This document shows, one piece after another, positions 33,728 to 46,490 of a DNA stretch of 64,000 nucleotides. The stretch spans positions 178,834 through 242,833 of the forward strand of contig LUCM01002934.1 in assembly GCA_008360955.1 (NCBI GenBank), read 5' to 3'. The stretch comes from Fasciolopsis buskii. Lineage: Eukaryota; Platyhelminthes; Trematoda; Plagiorchiida; Fasciolidae. The notes below the pieces were generated by a model, which worked only from the letters and a program-made list of their open reading frames with translations, made no database searches and was not told the DNA's origin. Position numbers and translations under genes: made by a program. The first letter of the stretch is position 1, and every line of letters starts with the position of its first letter.

Positions 33728-34501
33728 ACGGAATCCGAAGTTCTCGCAGAAATCTAGCCGTTATCACGCTTTCCCCGTAGAACCAACTAGAACAAATTCC
33801 GGACCGCCCCCTCTCTCCTCCTCCGGGTCTTCTCCATGCTTGCCACTGTTCACAGTACCTATTCACCGGCTTACAGAAAGTGCAGATGCAACACAGACAC
33901 TGTCGCCGACAGCTTTACTCAGCATATGCGCTGGGTATTTGTCCCTGCTAGAGAGCTGCTAGCCAGATCTCTTGCTTCAGTACCGACCCGTTTAAATGAA
34001 AGGCAAACCAAACCACGCCAATGACCGCCCTGAGTACCTCTTCCGCGTTGGGCTATTATAACCTGCCGCGGTACCACTGGAATGGCGTGCACTCTTCTAA
34101 TTTCCAGACCCCTACTGCCGCAGAACACCAAAACCTCCAACATTAAAGATGAAAATACGGAATCATTCTTGGTAAATGCATTTAAGGACTGCTTTTAATT
34201 CTTACAAAAACTCGTCTTCTTCCCATCACACTACACAAGTTACTCCGTTCCCAGCCACATGAGTTCAGTAAATACTCTTGGAAGTCCCATTTTCTCTTGA
34301 TCCAAAATTCTTCATAAAATTTCATCCCATTGGTATTCTGGAGCTACCTTGACTGTTTCTTTGGGATTTAACCAGATCTGTCGTCCAGTTTCTTGCACTT
34401 AAGGCTCTCCAGTTGTTTGCATTTTACAACGAGGAAGAACAAATTTTGCTGTTTCAGTGGCCATTGTCAATTAAAATGATTTTCATTAGACACCGGATCA
34501 T
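33728..34501 (+). repeat. CR1-type endonuclease fragment, duplicated (copy 2)
   Basis: Same strand and same extent as the 15.4-kb copy, at a constant offset of 18,295 bases through the block, so no net indel separates them. Differences include GTCCCC/GTTCCC near 15,952/34,247 and CACGAG/CATGAG just after. The flanks are unrelated. Confidence 0.65.
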
Positions 34502-34794
34502 TGGGCCGTTTATTGGTATTTATGGTTCAGAGTGAATTGTACATTAATTCTCCCAGTGGGCCCCGCTGGCGCCATCTCCAAACTCCACTTCTCCTACCAA
34601 GTCACTCTTTCAGCGAAGCCAGCATACACTCGCGGTTTAGACTTGCATCGGTATTAATTTGTTAAATGGCGGCTGGAATACCTTGCTTATGGCCATACTG
34701 CCGTCCCAAGCTGCCCACCAAGTTAGCGCACGTTAGCTGGTGAGGTTCCTGTCGTTTTCAGGAGGCATCAAAGCCCCAGAGGGCGTTGAATCTT

Positions 34795-34965
34795 ACTATA
34801 TTTTCCTCTCATTTTCCAACCCCTTCTTTCTTTACCATGGCTTTTTTCGTGCATTTTCTTCCACTATTTTTCTTTTATTTTCTTATATATTTTTCATTCT
34901 GGTTTTCATCTCTACTAAATTTCATTTTCTCATCTCGTTCATCACACATTTATGCAGTTTTTTTC
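34795..34965. other. Pyrimidine-rich stretch
   Basis: Strongly C+T-rich on the plus strand, with TTTTC/TTTTAT runs. The two overlapping open frames are Phe/Ser-rich because of this composition and are not taken as genes. It may be the 5' UTR of an unrecognised element. Confidence 0.4.
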
Positions 34966-36806
34966 GCCTTTTTGTCTCTGGTCCTCCCACTATTATCTGT
35001 CACAGGATGTCGGAGTACCCGTGAAACAAAAGAGGCCTGAAGGACCCTGAAGTTTACACCGTTCCCCCGTGTGCACATATACTAGATTAGGCAGTCGGTC
35101 TTTAGTCTTCGATACCATTAGTGAATGATGAAACAAGTATTTTCATCTTTTTCGTTTACGTAGGGTTTTGTTGTGAATGTCTACCTTCTCCCTCGTCACT
35201 GTAGTATCCGGGGACCAAGTTCTTGGGGATTACGAGAATAACGGACTTGATCAGTTTTCACAAGCCATCTGATTTTTAACTGCGAGGCCCAATAGTAATT
35301 ACTGGCGACCAGATCTCTACTTGATATTCTCGACCATGTGCTGATGCATTGCAATTAGCTGCAGCCACCCTAGGAATCCCCGTTTTTCCCCACCGAAGGC
35401 ACAAATCGCGAAGCGTAGTTTATTTGTGGCAGGTTGAAATCCACCACGATGGGGGCTCCTTGGCCTCCTTGACCAAAATTGTCAGAGTATTTAGAAGCAA
35501 CTCACTGTCTGGATTCTGTGAACGCTGGCCCCGTCAACCCGCTTAAAGAGAAATAGTTGTCATCACGATAAGTTGACCTGGCTTTCAATATACGCCCTAT
35601 TTTCTCGGATGTGAATGACTGATACGCAGCTCTGACACCCCGTTCCTGTCTTGGTGACAAAGTTAGAACCTTTCTCTCGCCGTTTCCTGCAAGTAGTCCG
35701 TTTTTAACAGCCACTTTAGGCAATGACAACTGAATTCATCGTGGTCAGTCACAGCCGTAATATGCTCGGTCATTTTTTATAATGGTGAACACGCCGAAAT
35801 ATAGTAACCCCGCTGTTCTGGCCTACGCTGCAACCTGGTCCTTTGGAAAATTACTCGAGGAGTTACAAAGGTTTTGCTCCCACGACTGATGTACTGGTCT
35901 GGGTGACCTATGACTTCAGTCTCCCGATTGCTCTCTAGCCTCAACTATTGAGCCGGTATCCATGGCACGTTTTGAGGTGATTTCTTCTTCCTAATCGTTT
36001 CATGAAGAGATTGTAGCTTTTTCTCTCTAGAACATGCAATTTCCGCTATTTTCGGTTTGGGTGATTGGGCGGTGGCTCCTGCTGAGCCAAAAGGTTGGAA
36101 GCCGCTATTTACCTTGCTTTTCGTTGCGGAGAACTGGGCACTTTTCTTCTGGCTACACTAAAATTCCCCACACCATATTTTGGAGAAAGTCCAGTAACTG
36201 GACAATCAGATGCCATTCAGACAGAGTTTGAACAATGCGCAACCAAAATCGAACACTGAAACCAAAATGCGATAATTCGTAAATTCTACGATAGCGGATT
36301 ATAAATTTAATCAAAATGGCTGCATAAAAGACTTCATATATGCGATCGCAAAGTGTGCATGTTGTTCAAAAAAACTCAAAATGGTGCGCGCCAGGATCGT
36401 GTGGTTATTGAGAGCAAACAGGCTTTTGAGAAAACAAAGCATGTGTATATTAAGGCATCAAATTCACTTGAATGGCAGCAACTCCATGATTTCTGACACA
36501 AAGGTTCATGCTTCGGTTGTTTTCCTCAGCCATCCCCTACACCATCCATCAAACTCCGGCCCAACGAAGCTAGCTATACGCTATAAATTAGGGCATAGAC
36601 TCATCCCCATTTAACCAACATCTGCTGTCAGTGCACTGAATTTTGACAACGGCCAGCAAAAGTTGCTTGGGAAAAAGCCGATTGACACGGTTTCATAGGT
36701 TTCCTAATCTTTGTTCGGCGGTCGTTTGCTGCCAACAGACACGGGTCTTCCTGAACGCTGGTAAAGCAGATCGGCTGGTGGAAAGGAGCATTACTGGAAT
36801 GATTGG
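34966..36806. other. No feature recognised
   Basis: Short frames only. No repeat shared with other parts of the window was noticed. Confidence 0.4.
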
Positions 36807-37262
36807 ATGCACGTAGATACAGGCTGTCTGAGCCTACGTGGAACCTGCCAATGTTCTGAATTTATTATCGCTGAGTTTCATAAACAAATGATGCCTGACG
36901 GAAACTCCATTATGCTTAATGATCCTCCCCGCTTATCACTGGAGACAGTGAAATTCCGCATTCTAGATGCCTATAAAACTGCCCTTCATTGGGGCTTCTG
37001 CATCAGGCCACCTAACAAATCTCACTTGCATAAACGGCAGCTATCTTTCCAATTCGCGGATGCAAGGACGACGCAGCAGCTTATCGGTGGTTGCAAAGCC
37101 ATTGTAATGAGCATTAATTTTGACGAGAATCAAGAGGCCTCCCGACAGAACGCTCCACAAAGTGAAGCCTTGCGTAGGTTCAGAGTTAACCCAGCGGCAC
37201 CATTTTGCCACGAGCTCAGAAATTATCTCACATCCGGGATTTAAGCAAGCAGGATATTGGCA
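36807..37262 (+). pseudogene. CR1-A-like ORF1 fragment
   Basis: An open frame of 145 codons whose middle (S-I-M-L-N-D-P-P-R-L-S-L-E-T-V-K, then I-L-D-A) aligns with the RNA-binding-like part of the CR1-A ORF1 at 31.6-32.1 kb: the same P-x-x-x-x-L-E-x-V-K-x-x-I-L-x-A spacing and a following H-K-x(4)-L-x-F. It probably belongs with the RT fragment at 39.5-40.2 kb as one degraded plus-strand element. By-eye similarity only. Confidence 0.5.
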
Positions 37263-37269
37263 TAGGCGA

Positions 37270-39470
37270 GTGCAACTCTGCCTCACAGCTATCAACCATA
37301 ATTCCTTCGAGCAGAAGCTTCTTCTTTGAGGCGACCACTGGAAAAACGGCCACAGAAAACACTACCCCTGGCTGCTTCTACTAGAGAAACTGGTGGTGTC
37401 GTGAAATTGGCGCCTAGCTCCCGAAAACCCAAAGGCGATTCCAACAGCCCATCCAAGGCCTTCTTCTTTCCGTTGTGGTTTTCCGTGGTTTCAACCTCAG
37501 GGTGGAAATCTGCTGACCCCTAGACCAAAATGAAACATCGCAGGTCTGCCTCTTAAAAGGTTGTTCTCTACTGCACTCGATTTAAATGTCTCTTCATATT
37601 CCATTAAGTTCCACTCTCCTCCTTTTTGACATCAGTTGCTGGCCTGATTGTCACCTGCTTCAGTCTTAGCCTCGAGAGGTAAAACCAATACACATTATCC
37701 CAAAAGCGTCTTCGGGCCAGCAAAGACACAAAGCTGTCCTCTAACTGCCACACTTTTAAACACTTTTGTACTAACGTTACTATAAAATTCTTCCAGTCTT
37801 TTTGTCTTTGAAGCCAACTCCCAACCTTAACCGCAGTTTAACCAGGCACGCAACCCTGCTTAAACAAATTGGTCCCCTGATTCTCCAAGGGAGAAAACTC
37901 TGGTATACAACCCATTATTGGCGTTTTCCCTACCGCTCTCTTTGCCGTTGCTGACCGTGCCTGTCCCACTGACAACCGCGATTTTACAGAGCTGCTGACT
38001 AACCAATCGGTCTCAAAACCCTCATTTACGATTTGTCAGTAGGCCTCTAAGAGTGAACCGTTCTAGTTTATTGGCGGCTTCTCTCCCTCTGCCGATTTCA
38101 GTAAAGGAACCGCCAGCTCCATGCACGGCAGCCATGTTTGAGTTATCACTCCAAATTCAGTTCATTTTGACTTCGCCGACCTCACCCAAAACGAAACAGT
38201 GCCAAGCACTTACTTGTTCAATCAAACCTCGCGGGTTATTCGTTGCTGGTAACCTCTCAGTGGAGATAAACCATATTTTGCTCGACAAACGCAAAATGAT
38301 CCAGAAATTACCGCCTCAAAAGTCCTATCTATCTGGCCGAATGGTCTAGAAAAAGCCTCTTCAATTCTCTGGATCTCCGACCCTTGGTGAGTAAATGCAA
38401 TCCCATTAAATTATTACAGAAACAAATTCCACCACAACTGCAACACTGGGGTATGCACTGTTTATTTGGTTTCACCAAACCATCACGTTCTGGCTGGTTG
38501 AATGACGTTTCGTAGTCACAGGTCTACTCGTGAATGAGGATGTTACTTACATACATAGTGAAGCAAATTTGAAAACTCTTGTAAAAAATCATTTTTCCTT
38601 TTTATCCGTGGTTCTGTTCAAGTGATTTTTCCACGGTCTAATTCATCCCTTTGCTAGAGACGCAGTTATTAGCATTCCGACACAGTGTGTTGCAATTTCT
38701 CACCGATTGTCAATACGATCTAAGCTAGCAGCTAGTGATTTTAAAAAGCCTAACATTAGCTAGAATGCCCTTACTGTCCGTTACGATTTGCCTGTATTCG
38801 TCAACTGCATCCACACAGAAAGTTTGACAAAACAAGTTACACTATCAACATGGGAGAATATGGCCCTCACTTTGGTATTTACTGCCGGAATTTTTGGCTT
38901 TTCTACTAACATAGTTGGCCACTTTCCTGGTAATGACCGTAGAACTGTTACTTGCAGCTTTGTACTCCACGTTAGCAGAAATAACACAAATAAAAAAGCC
39001 TTGTATTAAGTGGGACAGTCATGATGGCACTCCACTTGAGACACAACTCCCGACGGGCAACCGACACGATTTTCTGAAAGCTACTTGATACTTTATACTC
39101 ATTATCAAATTTAGAACCACTCTGGAGTAGTTCTTTAGCTCCCCATCAACCGTCTTAAAAACAAGAACGTGAAACACAGTGCATGCAAAATACTTGTCAT
39201 CTTACTGCTCCACCGCACCTCCACCACCTATCGGCATCTAACAGCCGTAGACTGGGCGACGCATTGTAAAAGTAAGTGCATTCAGTCCCACACAGACCCA
39301 AAAGATATCCCAAAATTGCCTGGTTACACAGAAGTGGTAATTATGAGGGATCTATTATTCCATACATCATATTGGGTAGTAATCCATAAGCATGTTCTCC
39401 TCGTGCTGTCATGGACGCTCCAAATTCATTCTTTGCAACTGATTCTTTCTTCGACTTTCCAAGTTTACAC
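37270..39470. other. No clear feature; possibly the decayed middle of a CR1 copy
   Basis: This stretch lies between an ORF1-like fragment and an RT fragment on the same strand, where the endonuclease of a degraded CR1 element would be expected. Short open frames exist, but no endonuclease motif could be identified with confidence. Confidence 0.3.
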
Positions 39471-40170
39471 CACGCCTCTGAACATTGCTTTCTGATAGAA
39501 ACTTTGAGCCAAATGATGCTTACGAGGATGAAACCATCCGTCATCAACTGGCGACGATAGCATCCAACCAACTACTTCACAAAATGTAAGTACTAACATC
39601 GCAATGTTTTCACTCGACCTCCTCAACATTTTGCTTGAATTTGCGCTGTTTCTGCTTCCGAAAAAAGGCTCTGCACTAGACCCTTGCAACTGCGGCCCCA
39701 TCAGTCATACCCCCGATGCTTTCTGATTTATGGAAATACTGATAAATCAGCACAAGCTCCATTGTCTTTTGTCGCAGAATCTTACTCTTGCAGTCAAACA
39801 GGACTTCGTAAGTTCTCTCTCATCCGCAATTTTCCTATGATGGCCATTTTGTTTTTGTTGCTATGAAAGCTGATGTCAGAAAAACATTTATTGTGAGTTA
39901 TCTTTGTATAAAGAAAGCGTTTTACAACACCTCCCAGTCTCATCTCCCAAAAAAGCTAATGGTCTGGGGCGTTTATTTACACTGTTATCATACGAAACGA
40001 ACTGTCTGCTCAGATGAATCTACATTGTGCTCCCGTAGGTTCGACCTTAGCCCTAGAGTACGCCAACCAAGAATTGGGAATGTTAAGAAATTTGGCAACG
40101 CTAAATATTTTGACAATGTTACCACTTATTGCAAACGCGACTGTGATTCGACGGTGAACTAAGAACGACG
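39470..40170 (+). pseudogene. CR1-like reverse transcriptase fragment
   Basis: Several frames together give LPKKGSALDPCN, P-I-S-H-T-P and F-M-E-I-L-I (RT blocks 1-2: K-K-G-S, N-Y-R-P-I-S, and M-E). At 39,900-39,960 follows L-C-I-K-K-A-F-Y-N-T-S-Q, a degraded version of the L-D-I-x-K-A-F-D block with the catalytic Asp changed to Tyr. At least three frame changes are needed, so the copy is dead. Confidence 0.55.
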
Positions 40171-42609
40171 TTAGATGTCACAATCTTGGAATGGCTCCGC
40201 TGGCTTTAGTTTCCCAAATTTTGTGGGCAGTGTGCCGTTTTAACTGTTACTCGTTAATTAGTATAGTCCAGTCCAAAATGCCTTGTGATAAAATTAATCG
40301 ACGAATACCAGAATCGGAGAAACTCGTTTGAATGTTTCGCTTTCCCTTCCTCCACGGTGCAAACAGTGTCCGAGCTGAATTTGTGCCCATCCCGACCCTT
40401 GTGTAACTGTATTAGTGAAAGAGGACCTCATATTGCGTATTGGTGACTTCAACCTTTGGAGGCAGATCATCCCACTTCGTGAGAATGTTTTACAAGAGTG
40501 CGGAGATGGCTATTGAACCTGAATCCGATGTTGGACGGTAGTTAGCTTCTCAGATACTTCACTTTTTAAACGTTTTCGCGGTGGAGAGTACGGAGGAAGT
40601 AATAAAAAATGACTGGTGATGGGAAGCTCACGCTATTTCACGAAAAACCGGGCGCCAGTAAATTTAAGGCATTGTTAAAACACGGTTTCCCTTCACTGTT
40701 TCAAGCAAAGAATTTGGATCAACTAAAAACGAGTGAATGCAGTGAGCAAGCACGATATGACAAGTGTCACTTAGAACCAAAAACACTAAACTTGGTGACC
40801 ATTTGGACACAACAATCACCCTCACTATATCACGGTAGATCCCTAAAGGCGAACCTGTCAGCAGATGAAATCTTTCCTGCTTTTCTCCATCCAACCGGAA
40901 AACAACTGCCTTTGTGTTCCTGCTGTGAATCCAACGTCTAATGCCTGCGCAATTTCCTTACCAAGCGTTTTGAATGCACCAACTAAAACAGTACAATTCA
41001 ACTTAATTATTCCTGTTCTGCAATGTTGATCGCGCCTTCCTTCACAGCAGAAGTACGAGTCCATTCCGGTTGCGAGTAAAAATGGTTAATGACTGAAAGC
41101 GGCTCAGAGATACACCCGAAACAGTGAAGGCATAAACTGTCCTTCTTCAAAATTAACTTGGACCAAGTATTTCAAAATCAGAAGCCGAGAGTTTCTCAAT
41201 AAACGTTGAAATTTGCAATAATTTGTTGCAGTCAGTGCCCGGACGATACCAATCGGCAAATAACCGTGACTGGAGGGGCAACTGAATGCCTTTACAAACA
41301 CCAGAAGCTGTGTTATTTCTCAAGTAACCCGAGGAGGGACTCACATGGGAGAACGAGTGGAAGACAGCGGTTTTTGTCAGACTGAGAAGCATTAGTTTAT
41401 CTGCAATAGTAGGTCTTCCTGCCTGTCATGAGCACAATACACTGGTACCAAGGGTTCTAGTCACATAAGCCAAACCCGCCCGCCGCTAACGATGATTAGT
41501 TGTAAATGATGTGACCATCGGGTAGAGTGTCACTGTTTTCGCTCCGGGTTCACCTTTTAATTCTGACTTTCATGAGCGGCAATAAACATCTCATAAAATG
41601 TCATCATTCGCATTAAACCATTTTTCCATTTTGACTTTGGGATCACGGCAAAACCACTGGGAGCTACGAAAGCAGGCATTTCTGCTAGAAGAACTACTGT
41701 ATTTGCAGCAACCCGCAAATCATGGAAAAACAGGTTATCGGTGAACATTTTGGTACGACTGCCCAAGCGTGTTCGTGTAAAACATGCTGTGACCCAAATG
41801 TACCAGAAACAGTTATTATGCTGGTAGATCATAGCTTATTTTTACAGATTTGGATAGTTTTCTATGATCCCAAAGTTTCGACAAATCAAAAACAAATTGA
41901 AAACTGCCACAGCATTAAGAGTCTTTTTGCCAAACTGGTAAATGTTAAGGCGCGCGGATCATAATTGCCTGGAAGTTACTCATCCAAAATCCGTAAAATT
42001 TACGACTGACACTGGGTGAAATATTCAAATGTGGGCGAAACTGGGGTTTTGTTTACTTGTTTTGCTTCATAAGGCGTATTCGGAAGGGGCACAGAAAGCA
42101 GGGTTCTGCAAAGTCCCTTGGTGATTACTTCGTAATCTTTTGCTGCGTTTCTCTGTGATATTGCTGGATCAGTGGAGTTTCCTTACATGCAGTAGTCACG
42201 CCAAATAGTCTCTATTATCAACACTGGTGTCCTAATAGTAGCCCGCGCGGATGTTATTTTTTGGCCTCCGCGCGTATGAGCCCCTTACCTGTGCGGATCT
42301 CAGAAAGGAAATATAACCAGCCCATATAAAGCATAACTTATTATCCAGACCCATTTTATCCAATGTAAAATCATATGCTTGCGCCATTTTTTCTTTGAAT
42401 TCCTGGTGTTTCTCTTTGGTTTCTCTGAATCATTGCAAATAAAGCTTCCATAAATGGATATGAAAATGTTAACGAAACTGCAGTGAAACATTTTGCACGC
42501 GCCCACAATTTTTCTTTCGTCTGCTGCAGCCCTAATATTTTACCTTGTAGATTGCTAGAAGTGGGTCTTCGGACTCCGTAGGAAGTGAATAAGAATGGCA
42601 ACTAGGGGG
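40171..42609. other. No feature recognised
   Basis: The longest frame is 40,609-40,941 (+), hydrophilic, without a known motif. A donor-like CACAG/GTAAGG on the minus strand near 42,290 has no supporting exon. Confidence 0.4.
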
Positions 42610-44215
42610 AGCGCCAAAAGGAGTCAATTAACAGCGACCCGTTGGAAGCTACAGTAAATTTCCACCACCACTCGGAAGCAAACAAAATGAGCTACCACCA
42701 GAAAGCAAAAACAAGGAGCTTTAATGAGATGAAAGTACAACTGGACACCGAGATAACCTGAGGTATATAGTGAACAGAAAGAGGATGTCTAGCATGCACA
42801 GACTATGTCAAAATGTCCCAGAGGATTGCATCCCTGGGGCCATTGACTGCAACCCCAAAGCCAAGTACAATTATATGAGATCTTAGGCAGCTTTAAGAAT
42901 GATCGTCGGTGGATTGAAAACCCACCAAGTAATTAGATCGACTAACAGCCAGGAGAAGGCCGACTGTCTGGCGGAACTTTTCCACACGGTATACAGGCCG
43001 ATCAAGGAGCATAGGGTCTAGCGCCAAACCATACCACCCTTTTGGTGAAGTTGCCTAACGAGCTGGTCATGGAGAAAGAAGCGTGGAACACTCCGAAACA
43101 AATGGAGTCGTTCAGAACGTTAGGGCCCGGTGGGATCCACCCAGTTATATTAAGGCCGCTAGCGGTGATCCAGGTGAGGCATTTCGACCAGCTCTTTATT
43201 GCATCCTTGGACGAAAGGCTGCATCCCGCGAGAGTCACATCAGTAAGCAAAGGCGGAGACAGAGATTACTGCGGCAGCTGTAGACCAATGAGTCCGATAT
43301 CAATTGAGCTAAAAGCACCTGAAAGTGTCATGCGCGACAAGACAGTCAATAATCCGGGGGAAAACAAGCTCATGGTAGTATGTCAACATGTTTTTGGCAT
43401 AAGGGCTCACGCGTGACCGACTTGACAAACTTCCTGGGCGAAGTACGGGCCCGGTGGACAGGGGAAAGAGTAAACGTTTGCTACCCGGACTCACGGAGGG
43501 CTTTTAATCCCACGAACCACAGGCTCCTTGAACAGGAAATGAAGGCTTTCGGGGTAGATGTGGAGGTGAAGAGCCAGATTACACGGAATGTGAAGTGTAG
43601 ATCAGTCAGGAAAAGAGTCCATGGGTGTCTATCACACAAAGGACCGATATTCGGCCGGGGCTTCAGAGGCCTGTTTTCAGGTGACATTAGCCAGTGAGAC
43701 TATCCAGGGAGATCTGGATAAATTTCAACAGTGGGCAGTAGGATGAGATCTTCAGTTGAACTTAAGCAAATGTCAACGGCTTCTGGAATGAAAAGCAAAC
43801 CCCGCCACGTGGGTCTCTCTGGACTTCAGGTCACGGTGGGACAAACCCAGCGAGCGGGGAACCTCGGGATGACAGTGACTGCGGATTTCAAACCTAGCCT
43901 GCAATTTTAGAACGCTGTTAAGAAGGCACGGCGTGTCTTGCGCCAACTTAAGTGGACTACAAAATCTAGCAGGCCTAAGATGATGGTCGTGGGGACGTCA
44001 CATCAATAAGATTTCCCCCTTTAAGGTGATGGAAATGAAAGTCGGAGTTACAAGATTCGCACCTTCACCCTGGGTACTGGGAAGGGCCTCCATCACCCCG
44101 AAGTCGAAGCACTGTCTGACCCAAGGAGCTCCTGGTTCAGGGACATGGACGATCAGTCAGTTCTCCTTATAATCCTGCAATCCAATTGGAACTGGAACTG
44201 GAATCCGGCATTCTA
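42610..44215 (+). mobile_element. CR1-B copy 1 of a head-to-tail pair
   Basis: Starts with linker-like sequence (K-T-H-Q-V-I-R-S-T-N-S-Q-E-K-A-D-C-L, about 42,920-42,980) leading into the RT: G-P-G-G-I-H-P-V-I-L-R-P-L-A (43,125-43,165), K-G-G-D-R-D-Y-C (43,247-43,272), S-P-I-S-I-E-L-K. Then, in other frames, a degraded palm region up to about 43,800 with N-L-S-K-C-Q-R-L-L. The 3' end at 44,170-44,205 has the family's TTGGAACTGGAACTGGAA tail. Many stops and frameshifts; the Y/F-A-D-D motif is not preserved. Confidence 0.7.
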
Positions 44216-44249
44216 AATGTGATCGAAATTGGAACCCGATAAATACAAC

Positions 44250-46490
44250 AGGAGATTCTCAGTAATGGATAAAGTACTCCGCTGGGCCTGGGTCTCCAAA
44301 CTCGGCGGGAAACAGAGAAAGGTAGATCGTCAGTGGGATACAATTAAGAGCAACCTGTAAGCAATAACATATTCGGTCACACCCCTCCGAAAGGGGCTAC
44401 CACGATGGTGGATGAGCAGCATCACGACAGCCAGAAGGCAAAAACGCAGGGCTTTCATTAGGTACAAGGACATACAGGGCCACCTAGGTTACCTAAGTTA
44501 TATAGCGGACAGAAAGGGAACGTACCACATCCAACGACGGTGCCGAACCGCCTACGAGGAGCGGAGAGCTGGGGCCGCTAAAAAAACCCAAATCCTGTTA
44601 CAATTAAGTGCAGTCTAAGGCTCCTTTGCTATAGGCCGTAGGTGGAGTAAAAAACACCAGGGGATTAGGTCGCCAAAATGTCAGCAGAAAGCCAACTGCC
44701 TGTTGAAATTTCTCTACGCAGTATTCAGGCGGGATCAAGGGACAGAGGGAGGAACACTAAGTCCCATCACACGTTTGGTGGAGATGCCCGGGTGATCACG
44801 GAGGAGGAAGTGTAGGACAGCCTAACAAAAGATGGACGTTTCGTAAGCTGTGGGGCCGGGCGGGATCTACCTAGTGATAGTAAAGCCGCTGGCGGAGGTA
44901 CTGCTGAGACCTTGGACACAGCTCTTTAATGAGTTGCTGGACATGGGTCGGCTCCCGGCGGACTGGTTGACGTTGGCGCATAAAGGCGGGGACAGAGACA
45001 ACCGTAGTAGATATAGACCATTGAGCTTGACATCCATCAAGCTGAAAACTCTTGAAAGAGTGGCTTGCCACAGAATAGTCAATCACGTAGATGGCAACAA
45101 GCTAATGATGACGGACTAGAACGGATTTCCGTACAAACGTTCCTGTCTGACCAACTGTATAAGCTTCCTGGACGAAGTAACACGTAGAATTGACAGGGGC
45201 GAAGAACAGAAGTCTGCCATCTGGACATTCAGAAGGTCTTTGATTCCGTACACCACAGGCTACTTGACCAGAAATTGAAGGCTTTCGGAGTAGATTCTAA
45301 GGTGAACAACTCCATAGCAAAATGTCTGAATAGCAGATCTTTCAAGGTGAGAGTCGAGGAGTATCTATCGGACAGAGAACGGCTGCGCAGCGGGGTCCTC
45401 CGGGGTATGTCTTAGGGCCACTAATCTTCTCTGTTTGTCAACGATATAGTTAGCGGATTGGAAAATCCGTGTTTCATGTTTGCTGGCGACTTCAAACCAT
45501 TGGCAGTAGCAAACAGTGAGGCTATTTACAGGTATCTGGATAAACGTTACCGGTGGTCGGTGAGCTGGGATCTTTCGTTGAACTCGGACAAATGTCAACG
45601 GCTCAACGAAGAAGCAAATTTCCTTCGCCACAGTGGTCCACCTGGTCATCGGATCTCGACGGAACAGACTCAGCAAGCAAGGAACGTCGGGATGGTAGTG
45701 AGGGTAGACGTCAAATGTAGTATGCTATGACGGAAGGTAGTCAAGGTGGCATGGCATGCTTTACTCCAATTTAAGAGGACCGTGGGATCTAGGACGCCTA
45801 ACGTTCTTCTGCCGCTGTTTAAGGCATTTGTCCGACCGCACTTGGAATACTGTGTCTAGACATGGCGACCGTATTTGGTAAGAGATAAGAAAGTGCGGGA
45901 ACAGGTTTAACGTGATCTTACATTTCGGTTTGCGCATTTGAGGCACGTTGAATATGAGCAGAGGCTGAGGACGCTTGGCTTGTACCCCCTGGAAGGACGC
46001 AGGAAAAGAGGTGACTTAATACAGGCCTTCAAGATCATTAAGTGTCTGGCCGAGATATGGGGTCATCGGGTCACCCCATTCCAGAAGACGGGGAACGATG
46101 CAGCAAGGTGGAACGGGGAAACAGTTGTGCGAGAACACGTATCCACGGGTTTGAGAAGCAAGTTGTTTGCCATACGAGTGGTGAATGACTGGAATACGTT
46201 ACCGGAGGAAGTGGCCGAGGTGGGATCAGTGCGCGAATTCAAATGGAGGTTAGACAATCTATGGCTATCTGTGTTCAGAGGGGACAACATGTGAATAGTG
46301 GAGCTGAGGCGATGGTTGAGAGGAAAGTATCTCATTAGTTGTTCCCTCTGTTTTAAAAACCCAAAACGATGTTCCACCCTCCTGTTTCCCAACCATTGTC
46401 TTATTCAAGGATCTGTCGGTGCAAGAACTTGGACTATCACACATCTTGTCGTACAGTCCTGTAATTTAACTGAAACTGGAACTAGAAAAG
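44250..46490 (+). mobile_element. CR1-B copy 2 of a head-to-tail pair
   Basis: Directly follows copy 1 in the same orientation. RT begins at 44,850 (G-P-G-G-I-Y-L-V-I-V-K-P-L-A then A-H-K-G-G-D-R-D-N and R-P-L-S-L-T-S-I-K-L). It continues in other frames (S-C-L-T-N-C-I-S-F-L-D-E-V-T, F-H-V-C-W-R-L or M-F-A-G-D-F around the expected F-A-D-D). It then enters the young-looking 3' part (45,690-46,490) shared with 1.0-1.9 kb. The tail ACTGAAACTGGAACTAGAA lies at 46,465-46,485. The contrast between a decayed RT and a nearly perfect 3' part is notable. Confidence 0.75.
45938..46294 (+). pseudogene. CR1-B ORF2 C-terminal region, second copy
   Basis: 118-codon open frame matching 1349-1705 with one residue difference seen (E-R-R-R versus E-G-R-R). 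It belongs to the 3' part of the second CR1-B copy. Confidence 0.7.

Noticed and set aside
34740..35040. Two overlapping Phe/Ser-rich hydrophobic frames that look like membrane proteins
   Set aside because: The underlying DNA is a long pyrimidine-rich stretch, which yields such frames by composition; no conserved start, signal or domain.
42260..42310. Splice-donor-like CACAG/GTAAGG on the minus strand
   Set aside because: No coding pattern upstream and no matching acceptor with an open frame; likely chance.
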